A stretch of 40,852 nt of DNA from Thermohalobaculum sp039821125 (GCA_039821125.1 JBCBOR010000040.1:1-40852); one strand, 5' to 3'; counted from the stretch's first letter, positions 15,765-23,806 are shown. Notes: a model not told the origin generated them from the sequence alone. Program-made: numbers and translations.

Positions 15765-16619
15765 CTACCCGTCCGGCGTCAGCAGCTTGATGACCTCGGT
15801 ATGATCGGCCATGTCCCCCAACGCGTCGACAGCCTGGGCGAACAGCGCTTGCGTGGCTGCCAGGCCCTCGGCGGGAATCTCCATGTCCCCGGCCAGCCGC
15901 CGCGCCATCGTCAGATCTTTCGACATCAGCCCCATGGTGAAGCCAGAGGCAAAGGCCTTGTTGTTGATGTGCTGGCGCAGCTTGACCTTGGTTGCGTTGT
16001 TCATGCCGGTCGAGGCGTTGAACACATCCGCCATCACATCCGGGTCGAGGCCGAACCGCCGCCCGATCAGCACCGCCTCACAGGCCGCAGCCAGGCCCGA
16101 CGCCGAGAGGTAGTTGTTGAGCAGCTTCATCGCGTGGCCCGAGCCCAGCGCCCCGGTCCGCGTGACGGTGCCCATGGACGACAGCATCGGCTCGACCCGG
16201 TCGAGCACCAGTCCCGCGCCGCCAGCGATGATCGTGAGCTGCCCAAGCTCGGCGCGCCAGACCCCGCCCGAGACCGGTGCATCGATCAGATCCACAACAT
16301 CCGGCAGCGCCTTGCGCAGGGTCAGGGTCTCGAGCGGATAGGAGGTCGACATGTCGATCAGCACAGCGCCGGCAGGGATCACATCGGCGATCTCCGCGAC
16401 CACGGCTCCCACGATCTGACCGTTCGGCAGCATGGTGATGACAGCCTCGGCCCCAGAGACAGCGCTGGCCGGGTCCGGCGCTGCGATCACACCGCTCTCG
16501 GCCATCGTTCCCAACGCTTCAACACTGGTATCGAAAGCCACCACCTCGTGACCTGCCCGGGCGAGACACAGCGCCATCGGCGCTCCCATCTTGCCGATTC
16601 CGATGAACCCGATGCGCAT
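15765..16619 (-). CDS. 3-hydroxyisobutyrate dehydrogenase-family NAD(P)-dependent oxidoreductase
   Basis: A 284-residue beta-hydroxyacid dehydrogenase. The Rossmann motif GFIGIGKMGAPMA opens the protein, the substrate-binding DAPVSGG motif is near residue 117, and the catalytic lysine is in GHAMKLLNNY near residue 165. Family members oxidise 3-hydroxyisobutyrate, tartronate semialdehyde, 2-(hydroxymethyl)glutarate and similar acids. The start ATG 16619 is nine bases after GGGGAGAG; an upstream frame extension overlaps the divergent promoter region and is rejected. It is transcribed away from the gene at 16741 with a 121-base shared upstream region. Confidence 0.9.
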   Translation of the reverse strand: MRIGFIGIGKMGAPMALCLARAGHEVVAFDTSVEALGTMAESGVIAAPDPASAVSGAEAVITMLPNGQIVGAVVAEIADVIPAGAVLIDMSTSYPLETLTLRKALPDVVDLIDAPVSGGVWRAELGQLTIIAGGAGLVLDRVEPMLSSMGTVTRTGALGSGHAMKLLNNYLSASGLAAACEAVLIGRRFGLDPDVMADVFNASTGMNNATKVKLRQHINNKAFASGFTMGLMSKDLTMARRLAGDMEIPAEGLAATQALFAQAVDALGDMADHTEVIKLLTPDG

Positions 16620-16740
16620 GCGCTCTCCCCTCATCCTTGCCCGCCGAAACGTCCGGCCACATGGCAAACCCCGACACAGTGATGACATTTCCACGCGCAG
16701 AATGCTATCCGTCCGCGGTCAAAGACGCCAAGGAGAGGCC

Positions 16741-18135
16741 ATGTTTTTCGGGATCGCCCTGAAGCGGTTCGTGCGCGCGAACCGGCCGGCCTCGGGAAAT
16801 CGGCGCCCCGATCGCGACGCGCTCGCAGCTTTTGAAGGGCGGCTGCCGAAGGAACTGCTCGAGCTTTGGCGCAAGCACGGGTTCGGCTTTTACGGCGCGT
16901 CTCAGGTGCGCCTGATCGATCCCGCCATCTGGCAACCGGTTCTGGACCGCTGGATCGAGACGCCGCCTGACGCGGTCGCCCGTGTGCCGGTCATGATCCT
17001 GCCCTTCGGCCAGATTGTGTACTATCGCAAGCTGCCGGGTGCCGAGGATATTGCCCTGATCGACCCGGTCTCGCGCAGGGGCGATGTGCTCAGCCACGAC
17101 CCGGTTGCCTTTTTCAACGAGGTGCTGACCGATCCGGCGCGCCGGTATGACCTGACCCGCGAGGCACTGCGGCGCGCCGCCGAACGTGAACAGGGCGCGC
17201 TGACCGGCAACGCGGTCTATGTGGTCGATCGCAAGCTGCTGGCGATGCAGATGCTCAAGATCGAGAAGACCGATGCGCTGGATCTGCACAAACGCCTCCG
17301 CGATCAGGTCGATATCGAGGCGATGCCTGACATGCCGAAGCCCGATACGCTGGCCGCCGCCCTGCCCCCGGATCATCTGCACGACTTCGTCGATGCGCCG
17401 GACAAGCCAGAGGGTGCGCTCTACCTCTCGGTCTATATCGACTGGTACAAGGCGCTATGGCTGGGTAGGGATGGCACGTACCGGCTGCTCTACTGGCGGA
17501 TCCATCACAAAACAGGTGCCCATTCCGAGATCCGCGCCTATCGCGGCAGCTATGCGTGGCGCACCGACAGGGACCCCGGCGACAGGATGGTCGAACTGAA
17601 CATGGTTCTGCGCAAGGACTCGCTTGGCAGCGACGGCGATGACATGGATCTGGTGGCCGCCCACCTGAATGGTACCGATCTGCTGCTGCTGAAGTCCGGC
17701 CTCGGCAGCATGGCGACGAAGATCGGCCGTAACGATACGTTCCGGTGCGACAGCGACGTTTATGTGAGGACCGCGCTGACCGAACCGATCCCGCAGCATG
17801 GCGAAGACACGATCGGGGTCAGCGCCGTCGAAGACCTCCCCGCCAGCCTGCGCGCTCTGGTGCACACCAAACCGCTGGTCGCGCAGATCATCGAGATCCC
17901 GGACAAGACTGTCGCAGAGGATGGCACGCTGATGGTGACGGTCGATCTCGGCACAAACGACGGGCTGCGCATGAACATGCCGATGATGTCGCCGGCGCAG
18001 GATGCGAAATCCCTGCATGGCTGGGTCTGGCGGTTGGACGAGACGCAGTGCGGTGTCGGCCTCGACATCGAGGATCCCGATGATCAGACCAGTTGGCCAG
18101 AGGTCGGCGATGTGCTGACCACGCGTGCCGAATAG
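16741..18135 (+). CDS. GAD-like/DUF1851-type protein with long C-terminal extension
   Basis: A 464-residue cytoplasmic protein. The first 130 residues resemble the GAD-like plus DUF1851 arrangement: FEGRLPKELLELWRKHGFG, then IDPAIWQPVLDRW, FGQIVYYRK and a DPVAFFNEVL helix. In other bacteria such domains occur in type VI secretion immunity proteins and in uncharacterised proteins. Residues about 130-464 are not recognised; a late segment around DGTLMVTVDLGTNDGLRMN is rich in beta strands. AAGGAGAGG sits ahead of the ATG. No toxin or secretion gene is adjacent, so immunity is not claimed. An EamA gene follows after 27 bases. Confidence 0.7.
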   Translation: MFFGIALKRFVRANRPASGNRRPDRDALAAFEGRLPKELLELWRKHGFGFYGASQVRLIDPAIWQPVLDRWIETPPDAVARVPVMILPFGQIVYYRKLPGAEDIALIDPVSRRGDVLSHDPVAFFNEVLTDPARRYDLTREALRRAAEREQGALTGNAVYVVDRKLLAMQMLKIEKTDALDLHKRLRDQVDIEAMPDMPKPDTLAAALPPDHLHDFVDAPDKPEGALYLSVYIDWYKALWLGRDGTYRLLYWRIHHKTGAHSEIRAYRGSYAWRTDRDPGDRMVELNMVLRKDSLGSDGDDMDLVAAHLNGTDLLLLKSGLGSMATKIGRNDTFRCDSDVYVRTALTEPIPQHGEDTIGVSAVEDLPASLRALVHTKPLVAQIIEIPDKTVAEDGTLMVTVDLGTNDGLRMNMPMMSPAQDAKSLHGWVWRLDETQCGVGLDIEDPDDQTSWPEVGDVLTTRAE

Positions 18136-18162
18136 ACCGGCGCGAGGCATCAGGACACAGCG

Positions 18163-19074
18163 ATGGAATGGCTCTGGATTCCGATCAGCCTGGGCGCAGG
18201 CCTGATGCAGGCGGTGCGCACCGCCGCACAAAAGGCGATCAATGCGCATCTGTCGACCTGGATGACGACCTATGTGCGGTCGCTCTTCGGGTTGCCGGTC
18301 ATGGCCGTCTATCTCTGGATCGTCGTGTCGTTCGAGGGGCTGGGCGTGCCGGTGCTCCATGCCGAGTATCTCTTCCACTGCGCCATGACGGCGATCACAC
18401 AGGTTGTTGCGACCTATCTTCTGATACTGCTCTTCCAGCGGGCCAATTTCGCCGTCGGCACGATGCTGACCAAGACGGACATCATGCAGGCGGCGATCAT
18501 TGGCTCGATCCTGTTCTCCGAGGCGATCTCGGCCATCGGCTGGGTCGCCATCGGACTAACGCTTGTGGGGGTGATCCTGATCTCGGCACGGCAACTGCGC
18601 GGTGCACTGACAGGCGGCGGCGGCCTCGGACGCCTGCTTGGCGCACGCGCCACGCTGCTTGGTCTTGGCTCGGGGTTCGGGTTCTGCCTCAGCTACCTGT
18701 TCCTGCGCGAGGCGTCGCTGTCGATGGAGGACGGCTCGACAGTCTATCGCGGTGCATGGTCGGTGGTCGTGGTCACCACGATGCAGGTCGTCACTCTCGG
18801 CCTTTGGCTGCTGGCCCGCGAGCGCGCCGAGTTTGCCAAACTGCCCGGCCTGATCCGCCCCTGCCTTTTCATCGGGCTGACATCGGCGCTGGGATCCATC
18901 GGCTGGTTCACCGCCATGGCCATGCAGAACGCCAGCTACGTCAAGGCGGTTGGCCAGGTCGAAGTTGTTTTCACCATTCTGATCTCGACCCTCTATTTCC
19001 GCGAACGGATTACGACGGCCGAGTATGCAGGCATCGCAACCATCGTCGCTGCGGTGCTTTTGTTCATCTTCTGA
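18163..19074 (+). CDS. EamA/DMT-family transporter
   Basis: A 303-residue integral membrane protein with ten hydrophobic helices and duplicated EamA domains. Distinctive motifs are FQRANFAVGTMLTKTDIMQA in the first half and NASYVKAVGQVEVVFTILIS in the second, the usual end-of-repeat helices. It starts at ATG 18163 after AGGA and is 27 bases downstream of the GAD-like gene, so they probably share a transcript. It is not closely similar to the EamA protein at 13091. Substrate unknown. Confidence 0.87.
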   Translation: MEWLWIPISLGAGLMQAVRTAAQKAINAHLSTWMTTYVRSLFGLPVMAVYLWIVVSFEGLGVPVLHAEYLFHCAMTAITQVVATYLLILLFQRANFAVGTMLTKTDIMQAAIIGSILFSEAISAIGWVAIGLTLVGVILISARQLRGALTGGGGLGRLLGARATLLGLGSGFGFCLSYLFLREASLSMEDGSTVYRGAWSVVVVTTMQVVTLGLWLLARERAEFAKLPGLIRPCLFIGLTSALGSIGWFTAMAMQNASYVKAVGQVEVVFTILISTLYFRERITTAEYAGIATIVAAVLLFIF

Positions 19075-19095
19075 CTGTGTTCACCGCGGCAACAT

Positions 19096-19125
19096 TTGTA
19101 GAAACCCGACACCCCAAATTAAGAT
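19096..19125 (+). promoter_or_regulatory. candidate promoter of the cold-shock gene
   Basis: TTGTAG (19096-19101) and TAAGAT (19120-19125) are separated by 18 bases in an AT-richer patch. A start near 19132 would give a leader of about 150 bases, in line with long leaders of cold-shock mRNAs. Pattern-based only. Confidence 0.35.
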
Positions 19126-19238
19126 TTGCGTTGTGTTTCACGCGTCTTTGCAGTAGCGCACCCGCGCGAGGTTATCGCATCGAGCCCTGTCTCCCTTACC
19201 GGCTGCAGTCCTTCGATCTTGCTCTGACTGCGCCACAG

Positions 19239-19264
19239 CTGCCGCACAATGCGGGCAGTTTTTT
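19239..19264 (+). promoter_or_regulatory. terminator-like hairpin in the cold-shock gene leader
   Basis: CTGCCGCA (19239-19246) pairs with TGCGGGCAG (19250-19258) with one bulged G and a CAA loop, followed immediately by six T. The gene's ribosome binding site (TAGGAG, about 19266-19271) comes next, so any promoter for it must lie upstream of the hairpin. This places an intrinsic-terminator shape inside the leader, as in attenuation control. It could also simply end transcripts from the EamA gene. Confidence 0.5.
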
Positions 19265-19279
19265 GATAGGAGACCACGC

Positions 19280-19489
19280 ATGCCCAATGGCACCGTGAAA
19301 TGGTTCAACGCCACCAAAGGCTTCGGCTTCATCCAGCCCGACGGCGGATCCAAGGACGTGTTCGTCCATGCAACAGCGCTCGAGCGCTCTGGCATTGCCA
19401 GCCTGCCCGACGGCCAGAAGGTCAGCTTCGACCTCGAAGCAGGCCGCGACGGTCGTGAGGCCGCGACCAACCTGCAACTGCTGGACTGA
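19280..19489 (+). CDS. cold-shock protein (CspA family)
   Basis: A 69-residue single cold-shock domain. NGTVKWFNATKGFGFIQPD includes RNP1 (KGFGFI) and DVFVHATAL contains RNP2 (VFVH). It binds single-stranded nucleic acid and acts as an RNA chaperone in the cytoplasm. The length is normal for the family. The start ATG follows TAGGAGA. The 205-base upstream gap holds a candidate promoter and a terminator-like hairpin, and a clear terminator follows at 19535. Whether this paralogue is cold-induced cannot be told from its coding sequence. Confidence 0.95.
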   Translation: MPNGTVKWFNATKGFGFIQPDGGSKDVFVHATALERSGIASLPDGQKVSFDLEAGRDGREAATNLQLLD

Positions 19490-19534
19490 TCGTCAGCCGT
19501 TATCCGGCAAGGCGGCACTGCGCCGCCCTGCCTC

Positions 19535-19560
19535 TCAGCGCCCGGCGCTGAAACTTTTTT
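19535..19560 (+). terminator. intrinsic terminator of the cold-shock gene
   Basis: TCAGCG (19535-19540) pairs with CGCTGA (19546-19551), and the inner CC/GG can extend the stem to eight pairs. A run of six T follows at 19555-19560. A second hairpin (GGCGGC/GCCGCC, 19511-19527) lies just upstream. Strong and well placed, 46 bases after the stop. Confidence 0.8.
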
Positions 19561-19576
19561 ACCGCGCCCTGTAAAC
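19549..19576 (+). promoter_or_regulatory. possible ECF-type promoter of the sigma-factor unit
   Basis: TGAAAC (19549-19554) and GTAAAC (19571-19576) are 16 bases apart. Such AAC-type -35 elements with short -10 elements are common for ECF sigma factors that control their own operon. It overlaps the terminator stem of the cold-shock gene and lies 47 bases before the first gene of the unit. Speculative without a consensus for this factor. Confidence 0.3.
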
Positions 19577-19622
19577 CGATCACCCTCGCCGCGTCATGAA
19601 TGACCAAACGAGGTGATTAGCC

Positions 19623-19991
19623 ATGCGTGACGACGACAGGGATATCGCGGAGCTTGACCGCCTGCTGGGCGGGACAACGGCAGCCTACCGGGCATTGCGC
19701 CATCAGGGCGCGCTGCCAGTGGGTCAACCGCACGATTCCCGGCGCTGGCACATCGGGCGCTATGCCGTGGCGGCGACCGTTCTGATCGCAGTGGTGGGCG
19801 CCGCTGCGGTGATCGCGCCCCAGTTTCTGCGCAGTGGCGATCACCCCTACCGCTTCGCCATGCCCAGCCACGTGACGGCACCGCTGTCTCTCAGGCCGAA
19901 CATCAAATCCCGCCCGGCCCTGTCGGGCAACAGATCCCGGATGGCGATCCGCTCGCGCCTGCCCTCGCGCCCCGCCAAAGGCCAGGGCTGA
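19623..19991 (+). CDS. small single-TM protein, candidate anti-sigma factor
   Basis: A 122-residue protein. An acidic N-terminal stretch of about 45 residues (DDDRDIAELDRLL) precedes one membrane helix (YAVAATVLIAVVGAAAVIA, about 47-66) and a basic, Arg/Ser-rich tail of about 55 residues. The ATG has GAGGTGA upstream. It stops four bases before the ECF sigma gene, an arrangement expected for a cognate anti-sigma factor, although anti-sigma genes more often follow the sigma gene and no zinc-binding HxxxCxxC motif is present. Similarity to named anti-sigma families is not evident, so the role is inferred from position and topology. Confidence 0.6.
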   Translation: MRDDDRDIAELDRLLGGTTAAYRALRHQGALPVGQPHDSRRWHIGRYAVAATVLIAVVGAAAVIAPQFLRSGDHPYRFAMPSHVTAPLSLRPNIKSRPALSGNRSRMAIRSRLPSRPAKGQG

Positions 19992-19995
19992 TCCG

Positions 19996-20538
19996 GTGGA
20001 GGTGAACCCCAACGACTGGGACCTGCTGGCGTGCGCGCCCAGGGACGACGGTGCCCTCGGTGCACTGTTCCAGCGCCACCGGCACTATGTCTTTCGGATT
20101 GCCTGGGGCCTGTTGGGTGAGGATGCCGCGGCCGATGACGTGGTGCAGGAGGTCTTCCTGCGCATGCGCGCCGGGCGGCTGAAAGCCAAGCCCCGCGCCA
20201 GGTTCACAACGTGGCTCTACAGCGTGGCGATCAACACGGCCCGCGAGCAGGCCCGCAAACGCCGCCGCATGTGGGGCGACACCAGTGCGTCCGAGACGCT
20301 CGCCGCACGGGCCGATGACAGCGCCGACCCCGCAAGGCTCGAGACGCTGCGCGATCTCGGCCATGCGCTGAGCGCTCTGCCGCTGCGCCAGCGCGAGGTC
20401 GTGGTGCTGCGCCATCTCGAAGGATTCGATACCGCCGAGACCGCCGAAATCCTCGGCTGTCGCGCCGGTACCGTGAAGGCCCACCTGAACCGGGCCACCC
20501 TGAAACTCAGGGACATTCTAGGCAAACCGTTGGAGTAG
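19996..20538 (+). CDS. ECF-type RNA polymerase sigma factor
   Basis: A 180-residue sigma-70-family protein with only regions 2 and 4. Region 2 spans about residues 22-90, with the core-binding segment ADDVVQEVFLRM and the -10-recognition stretch FTTWLYSVAINTAREQARK. Region 4 covers about 128-175, with LPLRQREVVVLRHLEGFD and the helix-turn-helix ETAEILGCRAGTVKAHLNRA. The start is GTG at 19996. It sits between a TM protein and an exported protein, which suggests response to an envelope signal. The group within the ECF classification cannot be assigned by eye. Confidence 0.92.
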   Translation: MEVNPNDWDLLACAPRDDGALGALFQRHRHYVFRIAWGLLGEDAAADDVVQEVFLRMRAGRLKAKPRARFTTWLYSVAINTAREQARKRRRMWGDTSASETLAARADDSADPARLETLRDLGHALSALPLRQREVVVLRHLEGFDTAETAEILGCRAGTVKAHLNRATLKLRDILGKPLE

Positions 20539-20549
20539 GAGACCGACCC

Positions 20550-20930
20550 ATGAAGAGACTGCTGATCGTGACCGCCATGGTGGTGAGCGCCGCCTTTGCC
20601 GTCCCGGCCCAGGCCGATGACCACGAGGAGGAGCTGGACTTCATCGAGCAGTTTGAGGGCTACATGAACATCTCGGAGAAGTTTCTGAACCTCGCCAAGC
20701 GCACCGATGCCGCGGTGTTCTTCGCGGTCGAGGGTATCGTCGAGATCCACGAGGACCGCGGCGAGCAGGCCAAGGCCATCCCGATGCTGCAAAAGGTGCT
20801 CGAGAGCTACCCCGACAATCAGGCGGTGCGCAACGTGATCCGCTTCAAGCTGCGCGATCTTTATCGCGAAACCGGGCAGACCGATCTGGCACTGGCCGAG
20901 CTCCAAACCCTGATCGAGGAGAACCGCTGA
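20550..20930 (+). CDS. exported TPR-like helical protein
   Basis: A 126-residue protein with a clear Sec signal peptide (MKRLLIVTAMVVSAAFAVPA, cleavage near AQA at 22). The mature part is all-helical and acidic, starting DDHEEELDFIEQFEGYM. Residues about 60-125 resemble one and a half TPR units (KAIPMLQKVLESYPDN, RFKLRDLYRETGQTDLALAEL). It starts 12 bases after the sigma gene behind a GGAG site, so it is the third gene of that unit. It could be a periplasmic sensor or partner of the TM protein. A strong hairpin follows. Confidence 0.8.
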   Translation: MKRLLIVTAMVVSAAFAVPAQADDHEEELDFIEQFEGYMNISEKFLNLAKRTDAAVFFAVEGIVEIHEDRGEQAKAIPMLQKVLESYPDNQAVRNVIRFKLRDLYRETGQTDLALAELQTLIEENR

Positions 20931-20940
20931 CACCGCCCCG

Positions 20941-20966
20941 CGCGCGGCCCATCACTGGGCCGCGCG
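20941..20966. terminator. strong hairpin between convergent units
   Basis: CGCGCGGCCC (20941-20950) pairs perfectly over ten bases with GGGCCGCGCG (20957-20966) around ATCACT. It lies between the convergent stops at 20930 and 20979. No T run follows on the plus strand, so it may work with Rho or as a two-way barrier rather than as a classical terminator. Confidence 0.55.
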
Positions 20967-20978
20967 TCCCGCCGATCC

Positions 20979-21899
20979 CTAGTTCGTGAGGCAGAAGTTC
21001 TGCGGCTCGGCAGAGCATTCCTGTCGCCGAACATTGGCAATCCCCCGATCCAGTACATAGCGCGTTGTCGATCCGATCGGACGGCTGCGCGGGGTCTGTT
21101 GGCTGGCGGGGGCGGTCAGCCCGGCAATCGTGAACTCACGGCCATGAATGCCGTAGGTCTGGCGACACTGCCCCACCCATTCGAAGAACATGAAGAACCG
21201 GCCATCCGGGTTCATGGTGTAGGTGGCTCGACGCCCGGTGAACGGCATTTCCTGCGCGATCCAGATCAGGGTGTGCGCGTTCAGCCGATAGCCCAGATGC
21301 GGCATGATCAACTCGTTCTGTCCCTGCTTCTTCCAGACCCATCCGGTCACCTTTGCGGCATCGGTCCAGACGTTGATGGCCAGATTGACCTCGCTGCGGC
21401 GCCAGCGCCTTTCAAGGGTTCCGTCATCGACATAGTCCGAGGACAGGTTTGAGTTGGGATCGCCCGGATCGGTGCAGACCGAGATGTTGCCGAGCGCACG
21501 CTGCGAGACCGGTTGCACGAACGAGGCCCCGCGGTGCACCGGACGCGTCTGATCCCAGATGTGGTACTGCGGCCAGACCCCGCGGCTGCTGCACCAGTTG
21601 CCACGCCAGAACCCGTTCCAGGGGTCGAAAACCCGCTGATCCCCGTAGAACGCCGTCGTGTCCGTGTGATCGAAGATCCGCGCGATATGGGCGGTCGAGC
21701 CCTCGACGCTGCTATCGCCGCCACGCCCCCAATAGCATCTGACACCGGCAGAGACCGGATACTCGTCGACGAGCAGATCAGCCAGGGCCTGAGCATGGCC
21801 GGCCAGCATCCGCCGCGTCGATTGAAGTCCGGCCAGGTTCCTGTCGTGCTGTTTGATCAGCGCGCCAAACGACCGCGCCCTCATATTTCTGAAAATCAT
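20979..21899 (-). CDS. unrecognised Trp/Cys-rich protein downstream of the caspase fusion
   Basis: A 306-residue protein I cannot place in a family. After a basic helical N terminus (about 1-50), the rest is unusually rich in tryptophan (about fourteen) with six cysteines, for instance FWRGNWCSSRGVWPQYHIWD and FFMFFEWVGQCRQTYG. Such composition suggests a beta-rich extracytoplasmic or carbohydrate-like fold, yet no signal peptide is seen. The start ATG 21899 has a weak site; no better in-frame start supplies a leader. It is the next gene after the caspase fusion on the same strand, separated by 153 bases. Confidence 0.65.
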   Translation of the reverse strand: MIFRNMRARSFGALIKQHDRNLAGLQSTRRMLAGHAQALADLLVDEYPVSAGVRCYWGRGGDSSVEGSTAHIARIFDHTDTTAFYGDQRVFDPWNGFWRGNWCSSRGVWPQYHIWDQTRPVHRGASFVQPVSQRALGNISVCTDPGDPNSNLSSDYVDDGTLERRWRRSEVNLAINVWTDAAKVTGWVWKKQGQNELIMPHLGYRLNAHTLIWIAQEMPFTGRRATYTMNPDGRFFMFFEWVGQCRQTYGIHGREFTIAGLTAPASQQTPRSRPIGSTTRYVLDRGIANVRRQECSAEPQNFCLTN

Positions 21900-22027
21900 G
21901 TGCAGTTGCCCGACTCAGAATGATGCGAAATCACAATGATCGGAGTCTGACACCTCGGGCCTGCCGGGTCCGTGGCGATTGCCACAGAGCAGCCGGTGTT
22001 CGCTGAGGGCCGCCAGCCCCAGCTGCA

Positions 22028-22050
22028 GGGGCCACAGGCAGGCCCCTTTT
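22028..22050 (+). terminator. hairpin with T run facing the caspase gene
   Basis: GGGGCC (22028-22033) pairs with GGCCCC (22041-22046), followed by TTTT on the plus strand only. It sits just past the caspase fusion's stop, but the polarity would end plus-strand (antisense) transcripts, not the caspase mRNA. Function doubtful. Confidence 0.3.
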
Positions 22051-22052
22051 CG

Positions 22053-23672
22053 TCAGTTCAGATCGCGCGCGACCCGGAAGCCGCCATAGATGTTCGGCCA
22101 CTCGCCGACACCGGCCTGGCGGAACTGCGGCAGGAAGCTGTGCTTCCAGTTCAGCATGTGCGAGCCCTTGTAGATCCGCGTGTTGCAATCGCCCGTGGTG
22201 CGCGCAGCGGCATTGGTCGGGCGCCCTTGGTGACTGCCGTTGAAGCAGTCGGCAACGAACTCGGCGGCGTTCCCGATCATGTCGTAAAGACCGAACGCAT
22301 TGGGGCCATACGTCCCGGCGGGCGCCATGTAGGTGTAGCCGTCCTCGCACCCGGCCGCGGTCGTCGGGATGCCGTCCTTCGTGCCGGAGCGATCATGGAT
22401 GTTGGCATCCACGCAGGCCAGATCCGGGTTTGTGCCCCACGGCGCCGCGCCATTGCCGGCGCCTGCGGCGTATTCCCATTCGGCCTCGGAGGGCAGTCGG
22501 TACCGCTTGCCGGTCTTGCGGCTGAGCCACTGCGCATAGGCAACGCTGTCGCTGTAGCGATTGCAGACCACGGGATGCGAGTCTTCCGTGGCATAGCCCG
22601 GGGTCTCCCAGGTGCGGTCGTTGTCATGGCCCCAGACCAGCCACCAGTGCCAGCAGCCGCCCTCCCAGACATGGCCGCTCTCGCGCATGAATTGGCGGAA
22701 CTCACCGATCGTGACCTCGCGCGTGGCCATCGCGAACCCATCGACATTGACGACGACCGAGCCGTTGCCATAGTCGCCGCCCGCCTGACCCATGCTGAAC
22801 GTGCCGCTGGGAATGGCCACCATCTCGGGGCAGTCCGGGCAGTCGGTGAAGACCTCGCCAGCGCCGACTGAATCGGCCGCGGGGGCTGGCGTGTAGATCA
22901 CCTGCGTCGATGGCGCATCGCTCGCCCCGCCCGAGAAGAAGAAATCGCCCGTCAGCGAGGACGTCTCCCACGGCACCTGTTGGTCACGCGTGCTCGACAG
23001 CACCGAGCGGCGCACGTTCTTGAACATCTCCTCGATCTTCAGACCAGGCTTCAGCATCTCGGTCGCCAGCGCTTGCGTGTAGGGGCTGTTCGAGCCCTCG
23101 CCATCCAGCGCCACCTCACCCGGCCCGGTCGAGAACGCCAGCATCGAGCCGCGCGGCGCATCCATGCGTGCCAGACCCTGCCGGGCCGAGCGCGAGATCG
23201 AGCGGAACGGGTTGTTCCGGCAGGCATCGAGGATGATCACCGACAGGCCCGCCCGGCTCTCGCCGATCAGGTCCAGCACCCATTGCGCATCGATCGAGAC
23301 GTATTCGACATCGGCGGCCGAGTTCACCTCGGCATCGGTCGGGATCAGGAAGTTGCGCCCGTCGATCTGCACGCCGTGCCCTGCGAAGTAGAACAGCGCC
23401 ACCGTGTCCGGCCCGGACCGGCGCAGACGCTCGCCGAAATCTGAGATCGCGCTTTTCATCTCGCGCCGCCCGACATCGGTGACGGCGGTCACGTCGAACC
23501 CGGTCTCGCGCAGCGATCGCTCCATCAGGCGGGCATCGTTCACCGGGTTCGCTAGCGGGCTGAACCCGTAGGCGCCGTTGCCAACCACCAGAGCCATGCG
23601 CTTGGCGGCGTGAGCGGGAGCCGCAGTCAAAACGAACGCAGCCAGAAAAACACAAAAAAGTCTCGCAATCAC
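22053..23672 (-). CDS. exported caspase-like peptidase fused to a formylglycine-enzyme-fold domain
   Basis: A 539-residue secreted protein. The start is taken as GTG 23672, which yields a good signal peptide (MIARLFCVFLAAFVLTAAPA); a distant ATG at 23744 would bury it. Residues about 24-245 form a C14 caspase-like domain with the catalytic dyad intact: H99 in YFAGHG and C151 in LDACRNNPF. After a Pro/Ala linker (about 250-275), residues 278-535 form an SUMF1/FGE-type domain (PEMVAIPSGTFSMG, ATREVTIGEF, YRLPSEAEWEYAAG, GGFRVARD). Its usual RGGSW segment is degraded to YKGSH and NVWEW to NAAEF, suggesting a binding rather than an oxidase role. Substrates are unknown. Confidence 0.88.
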   Translation of the reverse strand: MIARLFCVFLAAFVLTAAPAHAAKRMALVVGNGAYGFSPLANPVNDARLMERSLRETGFDVTAVTDVGRREMKSAISDFGERLRRSGPDTVALFYFAGHGVQIDGRNFLIPTDAEVNSAADVEYVSIDAQWVLDLIGESRAGLSVIILDACRNNPFRSISRSARQGLARMDAPRGSMLAFSTGPGEVALDGEGSNSPYTQALATEMLKPGLKIEEMFKNVRRSVLSSTRDQQVPWETSSLTGDFFFSGGASDAPSTQVIYTPAPAADSVGAGEVFTDCPDCPEMVAIPSGTFSMGQAGGDYGNGSVVVNVDGFAMATREVTIGEFRQFMRESGHVWEGGCWHWWLVWGHDNDRTWETPGYATEDSHPVVCNRYSDSVAYAQWLSRKTGKRYRLPSEAEWEYAAGAGNGAAPWGTNPDLACVDANIHDRSGTKDGIPTTAAGCEDGYTYMAPAGTYGPNAFGLYDMIGNAAEFVADCFNGSHQGRPTNAAARTTGDCNTRIYKGSHMLNWKHSFLPQFRQAGVGEWPNIYGGFRVARDLN

Positions 23673-23806
23673 AGTAGGAACCCCATCATCAATCTTCTGG
23701 CGGGAGTCTCCCACTCTTCGCGCGGTTTGGCAAATCCTGCGCATGACTGGCGCGGCTGGGCCGTGTTCGGCTATGACAGCGCCAACCCACCGAAGCGAGA
23801 GATCCC

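Noticed and set aside
16741..18135. Type VI secretion immunity protein
   Set aside because: Only domain resemblance supports it; there is no toxin, VgrG, Hcp or PAAR gene nearby.
22028..22050. Terminator of the caspase fusion
   Set aside because: The T run is on the plus strand, so the polarity is wrong for the minus-strand mRNA.
22053..23672. Diversity-generating retroelement target, because of the FGE-type C terminus
   Set aside because: No reverse transcriptase, template repeat or variable repeat was seen in the window.
20979..23672. Caspase-gasdermin antiviral pair
   Set aside because: The caspase has a signal peptide and the neighbour has no gasdermin-like hydrophobic or cleavable C-terminal layout; defence is not supported.
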